Assembly: GCF_030811455.1 (NCBI RefSeq)
Contig: NZ_JAUSQU010000001.1
Span: forward strand, 4,774,001 to 4,838,000
Direction: 5' to 3'
DNA length: 64,000 nt
Source of the DNA: Streptosporangium lutulentum
GTDB taxonomy: Bacteria > Actinomycetota > Actinomycetes > Streptosporangiales > Streptosporangiaceae
Shown here: in pieces, positions 17,879-27,911 of the stretch
Numbering within the stretch: the stretch's first letter is position 1
How the letters are laid out: each line of letters opens with the position of its first letter
Translations under genes and position numbers: made by a program
Notes under the pieces: generated by a model
What the model was told of the DNA's origin: nothing
The model's input: only the letters and a program-made list of their open reading frames with translations
The model's database searches: none

Positions 17879-19000
17879 ATGACAGATCACTTCGACGTAC
17901 TCGTCATCGGTGGAGGCCTGGTCGGGCTTTCCGTGGCATGGCGTACGGCCTCCCGTGGCCTGAGGGTGGCGGTGGTGGATCCCGCGCCGACCTCCGGGGC
18001 CTCGCACGCGGCGGCGGGCATGCTGGCCCCGGTCAGCGAGGTCACCTACACCGAGGAGCCACTGCTCCAGCTGGGCCTGGCCTCCCTGGCGAGGTGGCCC
18101 GCCTTCGCGGCCGAGCTCGCGGAGGGAAGCGGCCACGACCTCGACTACCGCACCGACGGCACGCTGGACGTCGCCTTCGGCTCCGACGACCTGGCCGCGC
18201 TGGACGAGCTCGCCACCTTCATCGAAAAGCTCGGGCTGCCCGCCCGGCGGCTCACCGGCCGCGAGTGCCGCCGCCTGGAGCCCATGCTCACCCCGTCCGT
18301 CCGCGGGGGCCTGCTGGCCGGCGGGGACGCCTGGGTGGACCCCAGGAGGGTCACAGCCGCGCTCCTGGCGGCGCTGGAACGGCAGGGGGGCGCACTGGTC
18401 CGCTCTCGCGTGAGCGGCCTGGAGGTTTCCCGTGAGACGGTCACGGGAGTACGGCTGGCGACCGGCGAGCCCGTCGGGGCCGACCGGGTGATCCTGGCCG
18501 CCGGGGCCTGGTCGGGGGAGCTGGAGGGGCTGCCGCCCGAGGTGCTGCCGCCGGTGCGGCCGATCAAGGGCCAGATCATGCGGCTGCGCTCCCCCTCGCC
18601 GATCCTCCAGCAGTGCGTGCGCGGCGTCGTGCACGGCTCGCACGTCTATCTGGTGCCGCGCGGCGACGGGGAGCTGGTCGTCGGGGCCACCCAGGAGGAG
18701 ATGGGCTTCGACACCCGGGTCACCGCCGGAGGGCTCTGGGAGCTGCTGCGCGACGCGCGGGAGCTCGTCCCCGGCGTGACCGAGCTGGAGGTCGCCGACG
18801 TGGTCGCGGGCCTGCGTCCCGGAACCCCGGACAACCTGCCGCTGATCGGCCCCACCTCGCTGCCCGGCCTGTCACTGGCCACCGGGCACCACCGCGCCGG
18901 GGTGCTGCTCGCCCCGCTCACCGCCGACCTCTGTTCGGGCGACGCGGACCGGGGACTCGCGGCGATCTGCTCGCCCCTCCGCTTCCACGGGCCCCGTTGA
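17879..19000 (+). CDS. thiO: Glycine oxidase
   Basis: ThiO oxidises glycine to iminoglycine (dehydroglycine) for thiazole synthesis. The 373-aa DAAO-family flavoprotein has the FAD fold VLVIGGGLVGLSVAWRTASRG at residues 7-27, then SHAAAGMLAPVSE, GGDAWVDPRR and the C-terminal GLRPGTPDNLPLIGPTS with GHHRAGVLLAPLTA. I chose ATG 17879, directly after the riboswitch; an in-frame ATG at 17783 lies inside the aptamer and is rejected. First gene of thiO-thiS-thiG. Confidence 0.95.
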   Translation: MTDHFDVLVIGGGLVGLSVAWRTASRGLRVAVVDPAPTSGASHAAAGMLAPVSEVTYTEEPLLQLGLASLARWPAFAAELAEGSGHDLDYRTDGTLDVAFGSDDLAALDELATFIEKLGLPARRLTGRECRRLEPMLTPSVRGGLLAGGDAWVDPRRVTAALLAALERQGGALVRSRVSGLEVSRETVTGVRLATGEPVGADRVILAAGAWSGELEGLPPEVLPPVRPIKGQIMRLRSPSPILQQCVRGVVHGSHVYLVPRGDGELVVGATQEEMGFDTRVTAGGLWELLRDARELVPGVTELEVADVVAGLRPGTPDNLPLIGPTSLPGLSLATGHHRAGVLLAPLTADLCSGDADRGLAAICSPLRFHGPR

Positions 19001-19052
19001 CCTCCTCGCCGCCAGTGCCCGGAGTCTCCACGCCAGAAGGATTCAGATTCAG

Positions 19053-20028
<976 letters not shown>

Positions 20029-20103
20029 AAAACCGCCACGTCTCGGCATCGGTTTACGACACAAGGATCCTGCGGACGCCAAACCGCCCTTAAACTCGGG
20101 CTC

Positions 20104-22044
20104 GTGGACACGACGTTTACGGACCCTCTCGTCGGGAAACTCCTCGACGGGCGTTACCGCGTTGAGTCCCGGATCGCCCGGGGCGGCATGGCGACCGTCT
20201 ATCTGGCCTTGGACATCCGGCTCGATCGCACGGTCGCCGTAAAGGTGATGCATCGCTCCCTCGCGGAGGACCCCTCCTTCGTGCGGCGGTTCATCGGCGA
20301 GGCCAAGTCGGTGGCGAGCCTCTCGCACCCGAACGTGGTGCACGTCTTCGACCAGGGCACCGACGGGGACAACGTCTATCTCTCGATGGAGTACGTGCCG
20401 GGGCGCACCCTGCGCGACGTGCTCCGCGACCGGGGCAGGCTGCCCGCCCGCGAGGCCCTCGAAGTCATGATCCCGGTGCTCGCCGCGCTGGGCGCCGCCC
20501 ACCAGGCCGGGCTCGTCCACCGGGACGTCAAGCCGGAGAACGTCCTGCTCAGCGACGACGGCCGGGTGAAGGTCGTGGACTTCGGCCTGGCCCGCGCCAT
20601 CGAGGCCACCAACCAGACGCGCACGGGCGTCATGATCGGCACCATCGGCTACATGTCGCCCGAGCAGGTGACCTCCGGCGCCACCGACGCCCGCAGCGAC
20701 GTCTACTCGGCCGGGATCATGCTGTTCGAGCTCCTCACCGGCCGCCAGCCGTACGAGGGCGAGACCCCGATGTCGGTGGCCTACCGGCACGTGCACGACA
20801 CCGTTCCCCTGCCCTCGGCCCTGCTGCCCGGCTCTCCCGTGCTGCTCGACACGCTGGTGGCCCGTGCGACGGCCCGCGACCCCGCGGCACGCCCGGCCGA
20901 CGCCACCGCGCTGCTGGTCGCGGCCGTCGAGGCGCATCGGATGTTGCCCAGGGAGAGCGGCCCGGCGCCGTCCGTCCCGATCGCCCCGCCGCAGGGCCAC
21001 GCCCTGGCGTCGGCGTCCCCGGCGCCGGCCAACCACACGCTGGTCCAGCCCCGCACCGATCTGCTGACCGGTCCCGCCACGGACCGCCGGGCCTCGCCTC
21101 CGGCCAAGGCACGCAGGCGGTTCCGGCCGGTCTGGTTCCTGGCCGCGCTGGCCGTGGTGATGATGGCCGGGGTCGGGGTGACCGCCTGGCTGTCCTCCCA
21201 GCCCACCCCCCTCACCGTGCCGAAGCTGGTGGGCGAGAACGTCACGGTCGCCACGACCAAGGCCCAGCAGCTCGGCTTCACGGTCGAGAGCGGCAAGGAG
21301 GAGAACGACGAGAAGGTGCCCAAGGGCAGCGTGCTGCGGACCGAGCCCACCGCGGGCACCCAGGTGACCACGGAGAACTCCAGGCTGCTCCTCATCCCCT
21401 CGGCCGGCCCCAAGCGGATCGCCGTGCCGAACGTGGTGGGCATCAGCGAGGCGGAGGCCAGGAGCAAGCTGGCCGAGGCCGGGCTCGCCGTGAACGCCGT
21501 CAAGAAGCAGGCCAGCGAGACCGTGCCGCGCGGTCAGGTGATGCGGACCAGCCCGGCCGTGGGAAACCTGGTCAAGGAGGGCAGCAAGGTCGGCCTGATC
21601 ATGAGCGCGGGCCTGCTCACGCCCGACTTCAAGGGCATGCCCAGAGACCAGGCCGACGGCGCGGCGCGCAGCGGCGGGTTCGTCCCCGAATTCGTCGAGC
21701 AGACCGACGCCGCCCAGCCGTGCACGGTCATCGCCCAGGACCCGCAGCCGAACGCGGAGATCGACAAGGGCGCCGCCATCCGGCTGACCCTGTCGCAGTG
21801 CAACAACCCCGAGTGGCACTGGCCGTGGGAGAACAACGGCGAGAACGCCACCGACAACGGCGGTGTCGTCTCCGTCATGCCGAACGTGCTGTTCAAGGAC
21901 ATCCAGGCGGCCAGGGGCGAGCTGCAGGCCGCGGGATTCAAAGTGAAGATCAAAAAGGGTCTGGGCCGGGGAAGGGTCCTGGCCCAGGTGCCGCAGGCCG
22001 GACAGCAGGTTCCGCCCGGCACGGAGGCGACCCTCTGGCAGTGA
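20104..22044 (+). CDS. Membrane serine/threonine protein kinase with four PASTA domains
   Basis: A 646-aa kinase. The cytosolic kinase domain (about 14-275) has the Gly loop RIARGGMATVY, the VAVKVMH lysine, HRDVKPENVLL, VVDFGLA and an activation loop with multiple Thr (ATNQTRTGVMIGTIGYMSPE). A Pro-rich linker follows, then one TM helix (about 342-362) and four extracytoplasmic PASTA repeats (about 370-435, 438-504, 506-570, 590-646) that bind muropeptides. TAAACT is 7 nt before the GTG, so it is probably leaderless. Position matches the PknL/Rv2175c locus; the 125-aa protein at 15929 is a likely target. Confidence 0.95.
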   Translation: MDTTFTDPLVGKLLDGRYRVESRIARGGMATVYLALDIRLDRTVAVKVMHRSLAEDPSFVRRFIGEAKSVASLSHPNVVHVFDQGTDGDNVYLSMEYVPGRTLRDVLRDRGRLPAREALEVMIPVLAALGAAHQAGLVHRDVKPENVLLSDDGRVKVVDFGLARAIEATNQTRTGVMIGTIGYMSPEQVTSGATDARSDVYSAGIMLFELLTGRQPYEGETPMSVAYRHVHDTVPLPSALLPGSPVLLDTLVARATARDPAARPADATALLVAAVEAHRMLPRESGPAPSVPIAPPQGHALASASPAPANHTLVQPRTDLLTGPATDRRASPPAKARRRFRPVWFLAALAVVMMAGVGVTAWLSSQPTPLTVPKLVGENVTVATTKAQQLGFTVESGKEENDEKVPKGSVLRTEPTAGTQVTTENSRLLLIPSAGPKRIAVPNVVGISEAEARSKLAEAGLAVNAVKKQASETVPRGQVMRTSPAVGNLVKEGSKVGLIMSAGLLTPDFKGMPRDQADGAARSGGFVPEFVEQTDAAQPCTVIAQDPQPNAEIDKGAAIRLTLSQCNNPEWHWPWENNGENATDNGGVVSVMPNVLFKDIQAARGELQAAGFKVKIKKGLGRGRVLAQVPQAGQQVPPGTEATLWQ

Positions 22045-22049
22045 GCCGA

Positions 22050-22086
22050 GCCTCCCCGGGACAGGTGTCGGCTTCGCCGGGGAGGC
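22050..22086 (+). terminator. Terminator hairpin after the PASTA kinase gene
   Basis: A 10-bp perfect stem (22050-22059 with 22077-22086) enclosing a 17-nt loop that itself contains the small GACA/TGTC hairpin. It starts 6 nt after the kinase stop. Confidence 0.6.
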
Positions 22087-22090
22087 GCTC

Positions 22091-22146
22091 CGGGGCGGGG
22101 GTCGGCTCTCGCTCAGGGATCGGGGCGGGGGTCGGCTCTCGCTCAG
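22091..22146. repeat. 30-bp tandem duplication at the 3' end of the allantoicase gene
   Basis: Two identical 26-bp copies (22091-22116 and 22121-22146) with a 4-bp spacer, period 30. In the allantoicase frame they encode a repeated SLSESRPPPR decapeptide. Confidence 0.85.
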
Positions 22147-23085
22147 AGAGCCGTGCAGGCGGATGCGGGCGAGGCCCCCGTCGGGGTGGATGTCCACCCT
22201 GACGTGAGTGACCGCCGGCGCGCCCTCGATGCGGAAGCGGTGCGGGGTGTCCGGCCGCAGGCGGGTCCTGGGCAGCAGCTCGGACCAGGTGGTCCCGTCC
22301 GCGGTGCCCTCGATCGAGACCTCGGCGGGGGCGTTGAACAGCAGGTTGGTCGTGTCGATCTCGGCCAGCCTGATGATCCCGGCGCCCGCGAGGCGGATCA
22401 CCAGCCAGTCGTTGCCTCCGTCACGGCGGCGGGCGGTCTCCCAGCCCTCGGCCTGGTGCCGGGCGAGGCCGGGGGCGATGACGTTGTTGGGCGAGGAGTA
22501 GAACTGGTCGGAACAGGCGGTGACCAGGGCGCCGTTCTCCAGCGCCGCCAGATCCAGGCTGAGACCGTCGTAAAGCGTCAGGTCGGGTCTGACCTCGCCG
22601 TGCACGCGCAGGCGGGCGACGCCGCCGTCGGGGAAGATGTTCAGCCGGACGTGCGTGTGGCGGCGCTCGTCGGCCACCTCGAAGAAGTGCTCGGCGTCGC
22701 CCTTGATCTCGCTTCTGGGAACGATCTCCGTCCAGGCGGCGGCCTCCAGCTCGGCGACCGTGGGATAGCCCTCGATCGCGACGGCCTCGACGGAGGCGTG
22801 GGGCGGGTAGTTGCCCCTGAACCAGGCGGTGTCGATCACGACGCCGCGGATCACGCCGGGCAGGCCGAGCCGGACCAGAGCCCAGTCGTGGCCGGGTTCG
22901 CGCCGCCTCCGGGTCTCCCAGCCGTCGTAGACCTGGCCCTTGGCACCGAAGGTGTGCGGCTGGAAGCCGGGACGGCCGGGGCGGATCAGGCTCTCCTTCT
23001 CGGCGAAGGACTCGTCGTTGGCCGCGACGACCGACCCGCCGAGAGACCGCAGGGCGAGGTCGGGCAGTGCGGTGAACTCACTCAT
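22143..23085 (-). CDS. alc: Allantoicase, 3' end abnormal (no in-frame stop)
   Basis: Allantoicase hydrolyses allantoate to ureidoglycolate and urea. The protein (from ATG 23085, MSEFTALPDLALRSLGGSVV, preceded by AAAGG) has the two duplicated jelly-roll halves. Each contains a GWETRRRR/GWETARRR motif and an HVRLNIFPDGGVARLRVHG/HVRVDIHPDGGLARIRLHG motif. Conserved sequence ends at residue 312. The frame then has no stop: it passes through the tandem duplication and antisense to the kinase gene, ending only at 19231. A TGA at 22143-22145 lies one base out of frame, exactly where the protein should end, so a 1-nt indel is likely. The end coordinate given here is that TGA. Confidence 0.8.
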
Positions 23086-23126
23086 GGAAGACCTTTCTGG
23101 ATGGGCGGGCCCGGCGCCTGCGTCGG

Positions 23127-24449
23127 TCACAGGAGGGTTCCCGTCGGGCCTGCCCCGGCCGGACCCCTCGCCGGGCTCACGACCGGATCCACGACCCGGC
23201 CGCGTAGCCAGGTGGTGCGGACCACCCCGGTGAGCGTCCTGCCGTGATAGGGGGTGACCGGGTTCTTGTGGTGCAGGAGGGACACGTCCACGGTATGACC
23301 GGCCTCGGCGTCGAAGGCGACCAGATCGGCGTCGGCTCCCACGGCGATGGCGCCCTTGCCGCGCAGCCCGGCCAGCGCGGCCGGGTTCCCCGCCATCCAC
23401 CGGACGACCTCCTCCAGGGTGTGCCCGCGCCGCGAGGCCTCGGTCCAGACCGCCGTCAGCCCGAGCTGAAGGGAGGAGATCCCGCCCCAGGCCGCGGCGA
23501 AGTCGGGCACCTTCAGCTCGGGGGTGGACGGTGAGTGGTCGGAGACGACGCAGCTCAGCACCCCGTCGGCGAGGGCGCGCCAGAGCTCGTCGCGGTTGGC
23601 CGAGGATCGGATCGGCGGGCAGCACTTGAACTGGGTGGCGCCCTCCGGGATCTCCTCGGCCGTCAGCGTGAGGTAGTGCGGGCAGGTCTCCGCGGTGATC
23701 CTGACGCCCTCCCGTCGCGCCCTGGCCAGCGGCGGGAGACAGAGCGCGGACGACACGTGCAGGATGTGCGCCCGGACGCCGGTCTCCCCCGCCAGCGCGA
23801 CGACCCGTTCGACCGCCCGGCGTTCGGACTCGCCGGGCCTGGAGTCGAGGAACTCCCGGTACCCCGGCCCGGACGGGTCGCCGAGCAGGGCGGGGTCCTC
23901 GGCGTGGACGATCAGCAGGCCGTCGAAGGATGCGATCTCCGCCATGGCCGCCCGCAGCTCACCGGTGGTCAGCGGCGGGAACTCCTCGACCCCCGAGGGG
24001 GACAGGAAGCACTTGAACCCCCGGACGCCCGCCTCGTGCAGCGGCCTCAGGTCCTTGAGGTTGCCGGGGATCGCACCGCCCCAGAAGCCGACGTCCACCA
24101 GGCACCGCCCGGCCGCGGCCGCTCTCTTCTCGGCCAGCGCGTCCACGTTCACCGTCGGCGGCAGCGAGTTGAGCGGCATGTCCACGATCGTGGTCACACC
24201 GCCCGCCGCCGCCGCCCGGGTGGCGGAGGCGAAGCCCTCCCAGTGGGTCCGGCCCGGCTCGTTGACGTGCACGTGGGTGTCCACGAGACCGGGCAGCAGC
24301 GCGGTGCCGCCGAGGTCGACCTGTTCGGCGGCGGCGGGGGGCGCGTCGTAGGCGTGCAGGCCGACGATCCTCCCGTCCCGCACGGCGACCGCCGCCGGCT
24401 CCTCCCCCGTGGGCAGTACGGCCCGGCGGGACCGGATGACCAGATCCAT
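23127..24449 (-). CDS. allB: Allantoinase
   Basis: AllB opens the hydantoin ring of allantoin to allantoate. The 440-aa amidohydrolase has the metal motif GLVDTHVHVNEPGRTHWEG, the carboxylated Lys region GFKCFLSPSG, the His residues of IVHAEDPAL and AHILHVSSA, the ETCPHYL motif and the Asp of VVSDHSPST. A GGAGG box supports GTG 24452 or ATG 24449; the frame is open to 24467, but that start lies within the Shine-Dalgarno. It precedes the allantoicase gene by 41 nt. Confidence 0.95.
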   Translation of the reverse strand: MDLVIRSRRAVLPTGEEPAAVAVRDGRIVGLHAYDAPPAAAEQVDLGGTALLPGLVDTHVHVNEPGRTHWEGFASATRAAAAGGVTTIVDMPLNSLPPTVNVDALAEKRAAAAGRCLVDVGFWGGAIPGNLKDLRPLHEAGVRGFKCFLSPSGVEEFPPLTTGELRAAMAEIASFDGLLIVHAEDPALLGDPSGPGYREFLDSRPGESERRAVERVVALAGETGVRAHILHVSSALCLPPLARARREGVRITAETCPHYLTLTAEEIPEGATQFKCCPPIRSSANRDELWRALADGVLSCVVSDHSPSTPELKVPDFAAAWGGISSLQLGLTAVWTEASRRGHTLEEVVRWMAGNPAALAGLRGKGAIAVGADADLVAFDAEAGHTVDVSLLHHKNPVTPYHGRTLTGVVRTTWLRGRVVDPVVSPARGPAGAGPTGTLL

Positions 24450-24607
24450 CACGTCGTCAGCCTCCACACTCGTCGTCTCCCGGGACCGCCCGATCTCCCC
24501 TGCCTCCCGGCCCCGCGGCCGGGCGCTCCGTCACGCCGATCCGGGCATCCCGGCACCGGCCCCCCACGCCTCGTGCGGTCCGGGCCCTCCGGGGGCGGGG
24601 ACCTCGA

Positions 24608-25816
24608 TCACAGATGGTTCTCCGCGACCCTCCGCGCGAGGCGCTCCAGCAGCGGGCCCGCCTCGGACATGCACACGGCCGGGTCCGGCTCGAGGTCGGT
24701 GAGCGCGTAGGCGGCCGTGATGCCCGCCGCGTGCAACTCGTCGTCTCCGAGGGTCCTGCGTCCGCAGACCGCGACGACCGGGACCCCGGCCTTGGCCGCG
24801 GCGGTCGCCACCCCGGCGGGGGCCTTGCCGCGCAGGGTCTGCTCGTCCAGCGAGCCCTCGCCGGTGACGACCAGACGGGCGCCCTGGATCAGGTCCTGAA
24901 AGCCGAGCAGGTCGAGCAGATACCCGATGCCGGGACGGAAGCCGGCCGCCAGGAAGGCCAGCGCGGCGAACCCCACTCCCCCGGCGGCGCCCGCGCCCGG
25001 CTGGGCGGCCACGCCCATCGAACGGACGACGCCGTCGTGCTCGATGGCGCCGACCAGGCCGTGGGTGTGCGCGGCGACGGCGGCCAGCCTGGCGAGAGCC
25101 GAGTCGAGCAGCTTCACGTCGTCGGGACTCGCGCCCTTCTGCGGGCCGTACACGGCGGCGGCGCCGTGCGGGCCGAGCAGCGGGTTGTCCACGTCGCCCG
25201 CGACGACGACCTCGACGCCGGAGAGGTCGAGGAGCCCGGAGGTGTCGATCTTTTCGAGATCGCGGAGGGCGGCCCCGCCGAACGACAGCTCCTGGCCGTC
25301 CGCGTCCAGGAAGCGGACGCCGAGCGCCCGCATCATGCCGGTTCCGCCGTCGGTGGAGGCACTGCCGCCGAGCCCGAGCACGATCCGCCCGGCGCCCCGC
25401 CGTACGGCGTGGGCGATCAGCTCGCCCGTGCCGTAGCTGGTCGCGGTGAGCGCCGCGAGCTCGACGCCGCCGGACGAGGGAGAGTCCGGCGCGGAGAGCG
25501 GCAGCCTCCGCAGCCCTGACGCCTCCGCCAGCTCGACCACCGCCGTCGCCACGTCCCCTCCGGGGGAGGCGTCCCGCCAGGCGTAGGCGGCGAGGACCGG
25601 ATTCCCCACCGGACCGGTGACCTCGACCTCGACGCGGGTGAACCCGCTGGCCACGACCGCGTCCACGGTGCCCTCGCCGCCGTCCGCCACCGGCAGCGCG
25701 ACGGTGGTGACACCGGGGCCGAGACCCGCGGCCACGCGGGCGACGACCTCGGTGCCGGTCAGTGATCCCCTGAACTTGTCCGGCGCGATCACGACATGTC
25801 CCAAAAATTCAGACAA
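24608..25816 (-). CDS. Glycerate kinase
   Basis: A 402-aa class I glycerate 2-kinase (GlxK/GarK family), the last step of glyoxylate-to-glycerate metabolism fed by ureidoglycolate. Motifs: HVVIAPDKFRGSLTG at the N-terminus, LPVADGGEGTVDA, IVLGLGGSASTDGGTGMM, GVGFAAL and VVTGEGSLDEQT. The TTG at 25816 follows GGGAG at 5 nt and gives the family's usual N-terminus. No glyoxylate carboligase or tartronate semialdehyde reductase is in the window. A hairpin at 25850-25878 separates it from the deaminase gene upstream. Confidence 0.93.
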   Translation of the reverse strand: MSEFLGHVVIAPDKFRGSLTGTEVVARVAAGLGPGVTTVALPVADGGEGTVDAVVASGFTRVEVEVTGPVGNPVLAAYAWRDASPGGDVATAVVELAEASGLRRLPLSAPDSPSSGGVELAALTATSYGTGELIAHAVRRGAGRIVLGLGGSASTDGGTGMMRALGVRFLDADGQELSFGGAALRDLEKIDTSGLLDLSGVEVVVAGDVDNPLLGPHGAAAVYGPQKGASPDDVKLLDSALARLAAVAAHTHGLVGAIEHDGVVRSMGVAAQPGAGAAGGVGFAALAFLAAGFRPGIGYLLDLLGFQDLIQGARLVVTGEGSLDEQTLRGKAPAGVATAAAKAGVPVVAVCGRRTLGDDELHAAGITAAYALTDLEPDPAVCMSEAGPLLERLARRVAENHL

Positions 25817-25849
25817 GCCTGCTCCCTGATGGAGGGGGGACGGACACGC

Positions 25850-25878
25850 GTTCCCGCCCGAGGCGAGCGGGCGGGAAC
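25850..25878 (-). terminator. Hairpin between the deaminase and glycerate kinase genes
   Basis: A perfect 11-bp stem (25850-25860 with 25868-25878) and 7-nt loop within the 239-nt gap. It may end the uraD-to-deaminase transcript or attenuate read-through into glycerate kinase, allantoinase and allantoicase. Confidence 0.65.
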
Positions 25879-26055
25879 GAATACCGGAACCCGGTGAGAT
25901 GGAGAACCATCATCACATCTGTCCGGTGACGCGCTTGAGCACCCACCGGAGAACCTGCCGCGACCATCCGTCCGGGAACGCGCCCGAGTCCGTCTGAGGA
26001 CCCGTTCGAACACCCGGCCTCCGGCGGCCGGGAGTGCCCGGCGATCGGACCCCGA

Positions 26056-27441
26056 TCAGGAGCCGACCTCCTTGCCCGCGGTGAAGCCCTGTTCCTCGGC
26101 CAGGCGCAGGAGGCGGCGGTGCGCCCGGCCCCCCGCGCGGCCGAGCTCGTCCTGGGCGACCGTCCGCAGCTCGTCGTCCTCGACGACGGTCTCGCCGCCC
26201 ACCAGGAGCCGGGCCAGCGGCGGCTGCCGGGAGCCGAAGACCAGGGCGCAGACCGGGTCGGTGACGGCCGAGGCGAAGGCGCCGGTCCTCCAGAGGGCGA
26301 TGTCGGCGAGCTTTCCGGCCTCCAGGGAGCCGAGCTCCTCCTGACGGCCCAGGTTCTTCGCCCCGCCGAGGGTGGCCATCTCCAGAGCCTGGCGGGCGGT
26401 GAGCGCGGCGGGCCCGTACCTGGCCCGCTGGAACAGCAGCGCCTGCCGCATCTCACCGGAGAGCGAGGTCAGCTCGGCGGAGGCGCTGCCGTCCACCCCG
26501 AGGCCGACGACCGCGCCCCGGCTGAGCATGTCGGAGACGCGGGCGATGCCCGCGCCGAGGCGGCCGTTGGAGCTCGGGCAGTGCGCCGAACCGGTGCCGG
26601 TCTGGGCGAACGTGTCGATGTCGCCGTCGCTCAGGTGGACGGCGTGGGCGAACCACACGTCGGGGCCGAGCCAGCCGAGCCGCTCCATGTAGTCGACCGG
26701 GCGCAGGCCGAACTGCTTCAGGCAGTGCTCCTCCTCGTCGAGGGTCTCGGCGAGGTGCGTGTGCAGGCGCACCCCCTTGGACCTGGCCAGCGCGGCGGCC
26801 TGGACCATCAGGTCGGCGCTGACGCTGAACGGCGAGCAGGGGGCGACCGCGACGCGGAGCTTGGAGGAGAAGGACGGGTCGTGGTAGGTGTCGACGGCCT
26901 CGGCCGTCGCGTCGAGGATCTCGTCGAGCCTCTCGACCACGACGTCCGGCGGCAGGCCGCCCTGCGACGCGCCCCGGTCCATCGAGCCCCTGGCGGGGTG
27001 GAAGCGGAGGCCGACCTCCCTGGCCGCCTCGATCTCCGCGGCGAACAGGTCGCCGCGTCCCTTCGGGAAGATGTAGTGGTGGTCGCTGGAGGTGGTGCAG
27101 CCGGACAGCGCGAGGTAGCCCAGGCCGGCGCCCGCCGCGCCCCTGACGACCTCGGCGTCCATGGCGGCCCACACGTCGTACAGCGCCGTCAGCCACTCGA
27201 ACAGCGTGGCGTCCTGGGCCAGTCCCTGGGAGGCCCACTGGTAGAGATGGTGGTGGGTGTTCACCAGCCCGGGGGTGGCCAGGCAGCCGGTCCCGTCGAT
27301 CCTGACGGCACCCGGCACGACCGGGGCCGGCCCCGCCCCGAGCGCCACGATCCTGTCACCCTCGACGTGGATGTGCCCGGAGGGGATCTCTTCGCCCACG
27401 ACCGGGGCGATGTGGACGTTCTCGATCAGGACCGCGCTCAT
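26056..27441 (-). CDS. 8-oxoguanine deaminase (amidohydrolase)
   Basis: A 461-aa ATZ/TRZ-type amidohydrolase converting 8-oxoguanine to urate; guanine or a related purine is possible. It has the metal motif GLVNTHHHLYQWASQGLAQD, the conserved CTTSSDHHYIFPKG segment seen in 8-oxoguanine deaminases, HTHLAETLDEEEH, WFAHAVHLSDGD and LGVDGSASAE. ATG 27441 overlaps the stop of the 2Fe-2S subunit gene by 4 nt, indicating coupling within the purine degradation operon. Confidence 0.88.
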   Translation of the reverse strand: MSAVLIENVHIAPVVGEEIPSGHIHVEGDRIVALGAGPAPVVPGAVRIDGTGCLATPGLVNTHHHLYQWASQGLAQDATLFEWLTALYDVWAAMDAEVVRGAAGAGLGYLALSGCTTSSDHHYIFPKGRGDLFAAEIEAAREVGLRFHPARGSMDRGASQGGLPPDVVVERLDEILDATAEAVDTYHDPSFSSKLRVAVAPCSPFSVSADLMVQAAALARSKGVRLHTHLAETLDEEEHCLKQFGLRPVDYMERLGWLGPDVWFAHAVHLSDGDIDTFAQTGTGSAHCPSSNGRLGAGIARVSDMLSRGAVVGLGVDGSASAELTSLSGEMRQALLFQRARYGPAALTARQALEMATLGGAKNLGRQEELGSLEAGKLADIALWRTGAFASAVTDPVCALVFGSRQPPLARLLVGGETVVEDDELRTVAQDELGRAGGRAHRRLLRLAEEQGFTAGKEVGS

Positions 27442-27911
27442 CTGTCTCCCGCCTTGCGTGCCGCGGCGAGCCGTACGGCGTCGAGGATCTTCTCGTAGCC
27501 GGTGCACCGGCACAGGTTGCCCGCCAGGGCCTCGCGGATCTCCGCGTCGGACGGCCGCGGGATCCGTTCGATCAGGTCGTGAGCCTGGACGACGAGCCCG
27601 GGGGTGCAGAACCCGCACTGGACGGCGCCGCACTCGACGAAGGCCTCCTGGACCGCGTCGAGCCGGTCGCCGTCGGCGAGACCCTCGACGGTGCGGATCT
27701 CCCTGCCCTCGGCCTGGCCGGCCGCGACCAGGCAGGCGCAGACGGTGACGCCGTCGAGGTAGACGGTGCAGGAACCGCACTCGCCCTGCTCGCACGCGTT
27801 CTTGGAGCCCGGCAGGCCCACCCGCTCACGCAGGACGTACAGGAGGCTCTCGCCCTCCCAGACGTCGTCGGCGGTCTCCCGGCGGCCGTTGACGGTGAAG
27901 GTGACGCGCAT
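27438..27911 (-). CDS. Xanthine dehydrogenase-type (2Fe-2S) subunit
   Basis: A 157-aa small subunit of the xanthine oxidase family. The plant-ferredoxin cluster is NACEQGECGSCTVYLDG with the fourth Cys in VCAC, and the second, all-helical cluster is CGFCTPG and CRCTGYEKI. It passes electrons between the molybdenum and FAD subunits. Its ATG overlaps the FAD subunit stop by 1 nt, and its stop overlaps the deaminase start by 4 nt. No gene for the catalytic molybdopterin subunit is present. Confidence 0.93.
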   Translation of the reverse strand: MRVTFTVNGRRETADDVWEGESLLYVLRERVGLPGSKNACEQGECGSCTVYLDGVTVCACLVAAGQAEGREIRTVEGLADGDRLDAVQEAFVECGAVQCGFCTPGLVVQAHDLIERIPRPSDAEIREALAGNLCRCTGYEKILDAVRLAAARKAGDR

